Positions 5,999 through 11,319 of a DNA stretch of 11,319 bases are shown here, piece after piece. Position 1 is the stretch's first letter. Each line of letters starts with the position of its first letter. A program made the translations under genes and the position numbers. The stretch is from an uncultured bacterium (GTDB lineage Bacteria; Bacteroidota; Bacteroidia; Bacteroidales; Bacteroidaceae): the NCBI GenBank assembly GCA_905216095.1, contig CAJMSQ010000039.1:1-11319 (forward strand). The letters run 5' to 3'. Below the pieces are notes generated by a model. The model saw nothing but the letters and a program-made list of their open reading frames with translations, made no database searches and was not told the origin of the DNA.

Positions 5999-8689
5999 AT
6001 GAGCGACGAAACGGCAAACACGCAAGAAGCCCACAGTACCTATCACGCGCCGAACGGCAACGACGAAAACATAAAACACCAGCTCACCGGCATGTATCAG
6101 AGCTGGTTCCTGGATTATGCCTCCTACGTCATACTGGAACGGGCCGTGCCACACCTGGGCGACGGTCTGAAACCCGTGCAGCGGCGCATACTGCACACCA
6201 TGAAGCGCCTGGACGACGGCCGCTACTCGAAAGTGGCGAACATCGTGGGGCAAGCCATGCAGTTCCACCCGCACGGCGACGCTTCGATAGGCGACGCCCT
6301 TGTGCAGCTCGGGCAAAAAGACCTGCTCATAGACTGTCAGGGCAATTGGGGTAACATACTGACGGGCGACGGGGCAGCCGCGCCGCGCTACATCGAGGCC
6401 CGGCTCTCGAAGTTCGCGCTCGACACGCTCTTCAACCCCAAGACGACGGAGTGGAAGCTGTCCTACGACGGACGGAACAAGGAACCCATAGCCCTGCCCG
6501 TCAAGTTCCCGCTGCTGCTTGCGCAGGGAGCCGAAGGCATCGCCGTGGGACTTTCGGCCAAGATACTCCCGCACAACTTCGGCGAGCTTTGCGACGCGGC
6601 CATCAGCTACCTCGGCGGCGAGGAGTTCCGGCTCTATCCGGACTTCCTCACGGGCGGAAGCATCGACGTGGCACGTTACAATGACGGAATGCGGGGCGGC
6701 GCGGTCAAGGTCAGGGCAAAGATAGAGAAGCTCGACAACAAGACGCTCGCCATCCGCGAAATTCCTTTCGGAAAGACCACCTCGTCCGTCATAGACAGCA
6801 TCCTCAAAGCCAACGAAAAGGGAAAAATAAAAATCAGAAAGGTGGACGACAACACGGCCGCCGAGGTGGAAATCTTGGTTCACCTGACACCCGGAACTTC
6901 GAGCGACAAAGCCATCGACGCCCTGTATGCGTTCACCGATTGCGAGGTCTCCATTTCGCCCAACTGCTGCGTCATCGACGACAAACGCCCGAAATTCCTC
7001 ACGGTCAGCGACGTGCTGCGCCGCAGTGTGGAGAATACGAAAGACTTGCTGCGCAAGGAACTGCTCATACGCCGCGGCGAGTTGCTCGAAAGCCTGCACT
7101 TCGCGTCGCTTGAAAAGATATTCATCGAAGAACGCATCTACAAAGACCGCCAATTCGAGAACGCGAAAGACATGGATGCCGCCTGCGCCCACATAGACGA
7201 GCGGCTGACGCCCTTCTACCCGCAGTTCCTGCGCGAAGTCACCAAGGAAGACATCCTCCGCCTGATGGAAATCCGCATGGCCCGCATACTTAAGTTCAAC
7301 AAGGACAAGGCCGACGAACTGATAGCCCGCATTAAGGACGAACTGGCCCGCATCGACCGCGACCTTGGCAATATGACGGAAGTGACGGCCAACTGGTTCA
7401 GGCTCATCAAGGAGAAGTATGCGGCCGACCATCCGCGCAGAACGGAAATCCGGTCATTCGACACCATTGAGGCCACAAAGGTCATCGAGGCCAACGAGAA
7501 GCTATATATCAACCGCGCCGACGGTTTCATGGGAACGGGACTCAAGAAGGACGAGTTCGTAGAAAACTGTTCGCCCATCGACGACGTCATCATCTTCTAC
7601 CGGGACGGCACGTACAAGGTGACACGTGTGGCCGAGAAAATCTTCATCGGCGAGACCGAACGCTCGAAAGCCGAGAAGAAGAAAGCGGAAGTCATCCACA
7701 TCGCCGTATTCAAGAAGAACGACAAACGGACCATATACAACGCCGTCTACCGCGATGGGAAAAACGGCCCGCACTATATGAAACGCTTCAACGTCACGGC
7801 AGTCACGCACGACAGGGAGTACGACCTGACGACAGGAGAAGCCGGCAGCCGCGTGGTTTACTTCACGGCAAATCCGAACGGCGAGGCGGAAGTGATAAAA
7901 GTGACGCTGAAACCCAATCCCAAGCTCCGGAGAATATTTTTCGACAAGGACTTCGGCGAAATTCTCGTCAAGGGAAGGCAAAGCCGCGGCAACCTGCTGA
8001 CCAAACTCGACGTGCACCGCATCACGCTCAAGGCGCACGGCGCGTCTACCCTCGGGGGACGCAAAGTTTGGTTCGACCACGACGTGCAGCGTCTTAATTA
8101 TGACGAGCGCGGGCAGTATCTCGGCGAGTTCCACACGGGCGATTCGGTGCTCGTCGTGCTGGAGAACGGCGACTTCTATACCACCAACTTCGACGTGAAT
8201 AACCATTACGAGCCCACGGGAATACTGCTGGTCGAGAAATTCGACGAGCAAAAAGTGTGGAGCGCGGTACTTTTCGACGCCGACCAGCAGGGCTTCGTTT
8301 ACGTGAAACGCTTCTGCTTCGAACGGGCCGCACAGGCACGCCGCCAGAACTTCCTCGGCGACAATCCGCAGTCGCGCTTCGTGCTGCTCTCCGCGCAGGT
8401 CTATCCGCGCCTGCTCGTCACCTACGGCGGCGCAGATGCCTTCCGCGAACCGATGGAAGTGGACGTAGAGTCCTACATCGGCGTGAAGAGTTTCAAGGCC
8501 AAAGGCAAACGCCTGACCACCTGCGCCATCGAAAAGATTGAAGAGCTGGAACCGACACGCTTCCCCGACCCGGAGGTGCCTGAAACGGGCGAAGGCGGGG
8601 ACAGCGAGGTCGAAGAAGTCACTGCCGTCGCGGAAGAAAACCCCAATGACGTCATCGACGAGATAACCGGCCAGCTCAAACTTTTTTAA
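5999..8689 (+). CDS. parC: DNA topoisomerase IV subunit A (Bacteroidota ParC type)
   Basis: An 896-aa catalytic subunit of topoisomerase IV, which with ParE decatenates and relaxes DNA through a transient double-strand break. The DNA-cleavage core begins near residue 30 (HQLTGMYQ). It contains DGLKPVQRR (55-63), the winged-helix HPHGD (90-94) and the active-site pair Arg130-Tyr131 in APRYIEARLS. SPNCCVIDD and later segments continue the tower and coiled-coil. The C-terminal beta-pinwheel includes KGRQSRGN (about 656-663), resembling a degenerate GyrA box. The protein ends in an acidic tail and TGQLKLF. ATG 5999 is chosen because family-like sequence starts here and a -7 element lies 37 bp upstream; an in-frame extension to 5771 looks non-coding. 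A highly charged stretch GETERSKAEKKKAE (about 550-563) may be a lineage insert. Ala95 sits where quinolone-sensitive enzymes have Ser. parE is not in the window. The next gene starts 21 bp downstream. Confidence 0.95.
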   Translation: MSDETANTQEAHSTYHAPNGNDENIKHQLTGMYQSWFLDYASYVILERAVPHLGDGLKPVQRRILHTMKRLDDGRYSKVANIVGQAMQFHPHGDASIGDALVQLGQKDLLIDCQGNWGNILTGDGAAAPRYIEARLSKFALDTLFNPKTTEWKLSYDGRNKEPIALPVKFPLLLAQGAEGIAVGLSAKILPHNFGELCDAAISYLGGEEFRLYPDFLTGGSIDVARYNDGMRGGAVKVRAKIEKLDNKTLAIREIPFGKTTSSVIDSILKANEKGKIKIRKVDDNTAAEVEILVHLTPGTSSDKAIDALYAFTDCEVSISPNCCVIDDKRPKFLTVSDVLRRSVENTKDLLRKELLIRRGELLESLHFASLEKIFIEERIYKDRQFENAKDMDAACAHIDERLTPFYPQFLREVTKEDILRLMEIRMARILKFNKDKADELIARIKDELARIDRDLGNMTEVTANWFRLIKEKYAADHPRRTEIRSFDTIEATKVIEANEKLYINRADGFMGTGLKKDEFVENCSPIDDVIIFYRDGTYKVTRVAEKIFIGETERSKAEKKKAEVIHIAVFKKNDKRTIYNAVYRDGKNGPHYMKRFNVTAVTHDREYDLTTGEAGSRVVYFTANPNGEAEVIKVTLKPNPKLRRIFFDKDFGEILVKGRQSRGNLLTKLDVHRITLKAHGASTLGGRKVWFDHDVQRLNYDERGQYLGEFHTGDSVLVVLENGDFYTTNFDVNNHYEPTGILLVEKFDEQKVWSAVLFDADQQGFVYVKRFCFERAAQARRQNFLGDNPQSRFVLLSAQVYPRLLVTYGGADAFREPMEVDVESYIGVKSFKAKGKRLTTCAIEKIEELEPTRFPDPEVPETGEGGDSEVEEVTAVAEENPNDVIDEITGQLKLF

Positions 8690-8710
8690 TCCATCAAAAA
8701 AACGACCGAC

Positions 8711-9067
8711 ATGGACAACCGAACTTCCGGAAAGCGAAACAACGGAAAGGACAAAAGCCGTAACAGGCGCCGTCTGCGCATCTGCCTCTACCTGCTCCTC
8801 GTGGCGGCGGTCGCGACGGCCGAATACTTCGCGGTGGCCGCCGTTTACGGAAACATGGCCTACAATGAGGTGATGCGGCTGTGGGACTGCGGCGGCTCCA
8901 TCGAGGCCAACCGGCGCACTCCCGACCCGATATATCACGAACCGGTGCTTCCCGACGTGCCCGACACGCTTTTCGACAATTTTCCCGAGGAGGAAGACAT
9001 CATCGACATCGGCGGCAATGACGCCGGGGCCGGAGAAACCGCCGCCGACTCGGTGCCCCAGGATTAA
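8711..9067 (+). CDS. Small single-pass membrane protein of unknown function (118 aa)
   Basis: I do not recognise this family. The first 23 residues are strongly basic (KR, K, K, RNRRRLR). One hydrophobic segment follows at about 24-46 (ICLYLLLVAAVATAEYFAVAAVY), then a C-terminal part of about 70 residues that is proline-rich (RTPDPIYHEPVLPDVPD) and acidic (FPEEEDIIDI). The positive-inside rule predicts a cytoplasmic N-terminus and a periplasmic tail. The start is the only sensible ATG, 21 bp after the parC stop with no terminator between, so it is probably co-transcribed with parC. Base and codon use match its neighbours. It could be an uncleaved signal-anchor protein. Confidence 0.75.
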   Translation: MDNRTSGKRNNGKDKSRNRRRLRICLYLLLVAAVATAEYFAVAAVYGNMAYNEVMRLWDCGGSIEANRRTPDPIYHEPVLPDVPDTLFDNFPEEEDIIDIGGNDAGAGETAADSVPQD

Positions 9068-9084
9068 TCCCCAAAGAGAAAAAC

Positions 9085-9303
9085 ATGAGAACCAATACAT
9101 CCGCTTCATCCGGAAAGGCCCGTCGGACGGGCCGTACAGGCCGGTGGCTCGCCGTAGCCGGCACCATATTGTTGCTGACCGCCGTCTTCTTCATTGCCCG
9201 CCATGCGGGTACCGAGGCGGGACAGCAGTCCGCGCGCGACCGGATAGCGCAGGAAAACAACCTGACGGCCGGACCCGAAAGTCTGATACGGGAGTCCCGC
9301 TGA
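9085..9303 (+). CDS. Very small single-pass membrane protein of unknown function (72 aa)
   Basis: No family is recognised. It has the same plan as the preceding protein: a basic N-terminus (KARRTGRTGR, 11-20), one membrane helix at about 21-38 (WLAVAGTILLLTAVFFIA), and a short hydrophilic tail (39-72) predicted to face the periplasm. It begins 17 bp after the stop of the 118-aa gene and is likely in the same transcript. Its stop codon lies inside a 12-bp word, CTGACCGTCCCG, repeated at 9359. Support is the tight spacing, a plausible ATG and the clear membrane topology; small size keeps confidence moderate. Confidence 0.62.
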   Translation: MRTNTSASSGKARRTGRTGRWLAVAGTILLLTAVFFIARHAGTEAGQQSARDRIAQENNLTAGPESLIRESR

Positions 9304-9392
9304 CCGTCCCGCCGCAGCCGGCCGGCAAAGTCGCGGTACGCGGCAGTAACATGTCGGGCTGACCGTCCCGGCGGCCTGAAAGCAATGAGAAC

Positions 9393-10013
9393 ATGCACAA
9401 CGAGAACACCATGACACAGACCGGCGGAGGCGCACATGCGGGCAACCGTTCCGTCATTGCGCCGTCGGGCATCTGCATCGAGGGCGGACTTGACGCCGTA
9501 TGGCGGGAAATCGGAGGCGACGGCCGGATGCAAGGGCCGCACCGCACGTGTGACGGCGCGCACCGCTGTCGTGTGCACGTCAAGACCTTCGACCGCCTGA
9601 CCGTCCACGAGCTCTATGCCCTGTTGCGCACACGTTCCGAGGTCTTCATCGTGGAACAGGACTGCGTATACCAGGATGTGGACGACAATGACCAGACGGC
9701 CATCCATCTGTGGATGACCTGCGGGGAGAAAATCGTAGCCATGTGCCGCGTCTGTCCCGGGGGGACGAAAATGGAACAAGTCAGTTTCGGCCGCGTGGTG
9801 ACGACCGAGCGCGGCAAGGGATACGGTGCGGTCATCGTGGAACTGGCCATCGGGGCCGCAAGGCGCTTTCTCGGCCGCTTCAACCGCATCACCATCGAGT
9901 CGCAGGCCACCAAACAGGGATTTTATGAGAAATTCGGTTTCGTAGCCACCTCCGAGCCTTTCATGATGGAAGGGTTGCCGCACCTGAATATGGTGCTCGA
10001 CATGCGGCAATGA
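9393..10013 (+). CDS. ElaA-type GNAT family N-acetyltransferase
   Basis: A predicted acetyl-CoA-dependent N-acetyltransferase of the ElaA branch of GNAT. The substrate is unknown. The ElaA signature RSEVFIVEQDCVYQDVD spans 81-97. The acetyl-CoA pyrophosphate loop is RGKGYG (140-145, an R-x-x-G-x-G pattern), after beta4 FGRVVTTE. ESQATKQGFYEKFGF (169-183) and PHLNM (196-200) complete the fold. E. coli ElaA is about 150 aa and starts near the equivalent of residue 63 here, so the first 60 residues are extra. Either this is a lineage-specific extension or the true start is Met46 (9528), giving 161 aa; the stretch is GC3-rich and looks coding-compatible. It follows the 72-aa gene by 89 bp on the same strand. 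Its stop codon is the first three bases of a 19-bp direct repeat that recurs at 11009 beyond the next gene. Confidence 0.85.
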   Translation: MHNENTMTQTGGGAHAGNRSVIAPSGICIEGGLDAVWREIGGDGRMQGPHRTCDGAHRCRVHVKTFDRLTVHELYALLRTRSEVFIVEQDCVYQDVDDNDQTAIHLWMTCGEKIVAMCRVCPGGTKMEQVSFGRVVTTERGKGYGAVIVELAIGAARRFLGRFNRITIESQATKQGFYEKFGFVATSEPFMMEGLPHLNMVLDMRQ

Positions 10014-10029
10014 CGGGCAGGAAATGATA
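10011..10029 (+). repeat. Left copy of a 19-bp direct repeat flanking the acyltransferase gene
   Basis: TGACGGGCAGGAAATGATA is identical to 11009-11027. This copy includes the elaA stop codon (TGA) and an ATG (10024) in frame with the acyltransferase. Sequence outside the repeat differs on both sides. The two copies enclose 979 bp between them. Confidence 0.8.
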
Positions 10030-10056
10030 TATCCTTTATTTTATATTCCCAAACTT

Positions 10057-10986
10057 ATGATTAATCAAAGAGAAAGCAATGCCATATCCGTTCTCAGGGT
10101 CTTGGCTATGTCGAGTGTTGTGGCCTGCCATATCCTGCAGGGGCTGGACAATCCGTGGGCTTGGATTCTGAATGTCGGGGTCCAGATATTTCTTGTCATG
10201 AGCGGATATCTGTACGGCCACAAGCAGATTGGCGACTGGAAACAATGGTTTGTGAAAAGGTTTCAGAAACTTTACATTCCGTATGCCCTGTTTGTGATTG
10301 TCGCAGTGCTCGCTTACTGGCTGTTCTCGGATGCGAAAATAGGCATCGGGAACGTCTGCGCGCATCTTTGCAACGTCCAAGGCATTTTCGGGGGGGTAAA
10401 AGAGCTGAACCACCTATGGTTTATGACGGCCATCGCCCTTTGTTATGCCGTCACCCCCTTGTTACAGCTGTTCCGTAAATACGGAAACATCATGCTGGCC
10501 GTCTTGTTAGTCATCGGCATCCTGCAATACGGTTTCTTTCGTTTCCAACTCTTCCATTTTTCATGGTTCTACCTGTATGCGGTAGGCTATTTTTATGCGC
10601 TGGCCGGCAAGAGAATGAAAATTTTGTTTCTCACCTGCTCCTCTGCCGGGCTACTTTATGTACTTTCCTTTATCAGTTGGGAACAGGTCCTGGACTATCA
10701 CAACTGGTGCAACCGGTTGCTGCATGATTTGCTGGGCTTCGAACTGTTTGTCACAGGGATAGCCTTGTTCAGCCTCCTTCCGCTGAAGATAAAGTCCTTT
10801 GTGGCGTTGCCTGACCGTTTGTCTTTTCCGGTCTATATCACGCACCATGTATTCATAATGGGTTCATTCTCCTTGCTGGGGACGGGCAATTTGTTCGTAA
10901 GCATCGTGCTCATTCTGTTCCTTACCGTTGCAAGCGCCCTTTTGCTGGACGTTGTTTCCACGAAAATAACGAAAGCGCTGTTTTAA
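10057..10986 (+). CDS. Acyltransferase family 3 integral membrane protein
   Basis: A 309-aa multi-pass membrane protein of the acyltransferase-3 family (as in OafA and NodX), which O-acetylates or O-acylates cell-surface glycans or other envelope targets. Residues 10-28 carry the family start ISVLRVLAMSSVVACHIL with the conserved Arg14 and His25. VGVQIFLVMSGYLYG (about 40-54), KRFQKLYIPY (67-76) and NHLWFMTAI (118-126) follow. About ten hydrophobic helices are visible, and ITHHVFIMG lies near the end. ATG 10057 is preferred because the family motif begins soon after. An in-frame ATG at 10024 would add 11 residues but sits inside the left direct repeat. The gene is clearly AT-richer than its neighbours: 28 of 60 GC at 10561-10620 and 14 of 60 at 10021-10080, against 42 of 60 at 9481-9540 in elaA. 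With the flanking repeats this suggests later acquisition. The acceptor is unknown, and no polysaccharide genes adjoin it. Confidence 0.85.
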   Translation: MINQRESNAISVLRVLAMSSVVACHILQGLDNPWAWILNVGVQIFLVMSGYLYGHKQIGDWKQWFVKRFQKLYIPYALFVIVAVLAYWLFSDAKIGIGNVCAHLCNVQGIFGGVKELNHLWFMTAIALCYAVTPLLQLFRKYGNIMLAVLLVIGILQYGFFRFQLFHFSWFYLYAVGYFYALAGKRMKILFLTCSSAGLLYVLSFISWEQVLDYHNWCNRLLHDLLGFELFVTGIALFSLLPLKIKSFVALPDRLSFPVYITHHVFIMGSFSLLGTGNLFVSIVLILFLTVASALLLDVVSTKITKALF

Positions 10987-11008
10987 GGGGCGCAATGTGC
11001 GGACGGTG

Positions 11009-11027
11009 TGACGGGCAGGAAATGATA
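11009..11027 (+). repeat. Right copy of the 19-bp direct repeat
   Basis: This is an exact repeat of 10011-10029, starting 23 bp after the acyltransferase stop. It differs from the left copy immediately outside the shared 19 bases. If the acyltransferase segment is an insertion, this copy with its downstream flank would be the original sequence after elaA, or the second half of a target or attachment-site duplication. Confidence 0.8.
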
Positions 11028-11077
11028 GATGCGTCCGTACGTGCGGGGATTGGGATGTTCGGAGCGTAATGTCGTAT

Positions 11078-11101
11078 GTAGGGACGCGATGAATCGCGTC
11101 C
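11078..11101 (+). repeat. REP-like palindrome with a GTAG tetranucleotide
   Basis: GTAG (11078-11081) directly precedes GGACGCGAT (11082-11090), a GA centre, and its perfect complement ATCGCGTCC (11093-11101). A GTAG next to a GC-rich hairpin is the architecture described for REP elements mobilised by REP-associated tyrosine (Y1/TnpA-REP) transposases. No such transposase gene is in the window, and only one copy is seen here. Confidence 0.55.
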
Positions 11102-11196
11102 GCAGAGGGCATTGGGGATTTCATTCCATATACATCCCGGCAGCCGCGATGTTGTGCGGGAATACGTGCGACAACGATATTGCGATTTTAACACAA

Positions 11197-11228
11197 TTTG
11201 CTTTCGGGCGAAAAATGTATTATCTTTG
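11197..11228 (+). promoter_or_regulatory. Strong Bacteroidota-type promoter (TTTG-N20-TATCTTTG)
   Basis: TTTG at 11197-11200 and TATCTTTG at 11221-11228 are separated by 20 nt, a near-ideal -33/-7 pair for the Bacteroidota primary sigma factor. Transcription should start at about 11233-11236. The terminator stem begins only 8-11 nt later, so the product is either a very short RNA or an attenuated leader of a gene beyond the window. Confidence 0.75.
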
Positions 11229-11243
11229 CAGTGCGAAAGTGCG

Positions 11244-11270
11244 GGGACGGTGTCAGACCGTCCCTTTTTT
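11244..11270 (+). terminator. Perfect intrinsic terminator at the right edge
   Basis: GGGACGGT (11244-11251) pairs perfectly with ACCGTCCC (11257-11264) around a 5-nt GTCAG loop, and six T residues follow directly (11265-11270). This is a textbook Rho-independent terminator on the plus strand. It could end transcripts from the acyltransferase, whose stop is 258 bp upstream, or from the promoter just before it. Confidence 0.8.
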
Positions 11271-11319
11271 GTATCCTTAGGCCCGTTTCAGGGGGAAACA
11301 GTCCCTATTATGGGAAAAA

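Larger units (their letters stand above)
10987..11319. other. Gene-free right end of the window
   Basis: This 333-bp stretch has no supportable coding sequence. In order it contains the right direct-repeat copy (11009-11027), a REP-like palindrome (11078-11101), a Bacteroidota promoter (11197-11228) and an intrinsic terminator (11244-11270). The last 49 bases show nothing recognisable. An open frame across 11029-11280 runs through the palindrome and the terminator stem and is not considered a gene. Confidence 0.7.

Noticed and set aside
5690..7432. A 580-codon minus-strand open frame opposite the 5' half of parC
   Set aside because: It is a shadow of parC and runs into non-coding upstream repeats; no domain or plausible start context supports it.
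7502..9109. A 535-codon open frame on the minus strand opposite parC and the small genes
   Set aside because: It is antisense to parC, whose protein matches its family over the full length. The translation has no recognisable motif, and long antisense frames are expected in GC-rich DNA.
11029..11280. An 83-codon open frame at the right end
   Set aside because: It translates through the REP-like palindrome, the promoter and the terminator, and has no coding-like composition.

Overview
The window looks like chromosomal DNA from a fairly GC-rich gut-type Bacteroidota, probably Bacteroidales and possibly an Alistipes/Rikenellaceae relative. Three things point there. The topoisomerase IV subunit A closely matches my memory of the Bacteroidetes ParC type. 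Likely promoters carry the Bacteroidota -7 element TAnnTTTG instead of sigma70 boxes. The gene mix (dual-SGNH sialate O-acetylesterase, CAT-type amino acid permease, PAPS sulfotransferase) is common in gut commensals. The genus is inference; no rRNA or other marker is present.

Layout. (1) 1-4068, minus strand: an APC/CAT-family amino acid permease (4068-2410), then 57 bp downstream a secreted double-SGNH esterase (2352-277) ending in a GC-rich hairpin terminator (145-181). (2) 4069-4340 is a divergent control region with a -7-like element for each direction. (3) 4341-5447, plus strand: a PAPS-dependent sulfotransferase, closed by a long hairpin terminator (5494-5540). (4) 5541-5998 has no gene. 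It holds a cluster of inverted AAACTACATG/CATGTAGTTT motifs, a Z-DNA-prone alternating tract and the parC promoter. (5) 5999-10013, plus strand: parC, two small single-pass membrane proteins with no recognisable family, and an ElaA-type GNAT acetyltransferase. The first three genes are tightly spaced and probably form one operon. (6) 10011-11027: an AT-richer acyltransferase-3 membrane gene framed by an exact 19-bp direct repeat. The left copy contains the elaA stop codon, which suggests insertion or duplication behind elaA. (7) 10987-11319 has no gene. It holds the right repeat copy, a REP-like palindrome with a GTAG tetranucleotide, and a near-perfect Bacteroidota promoter followed about 15 bp later by a perfect intrinsic terminator.

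The genes do not form one obvious pathway. parC is core chromosome maintenance; the permease, esterase and sulfotransferase are nutrient or envelope functions. The most unusual material is intergenic: the acyltransferase cassette with its repeats, the promoter-terminator pair at the right edge, and the motif family shared between position 15 and the parC upstream region. I found no CRISPR array, tRNA, rRNA or transposase.
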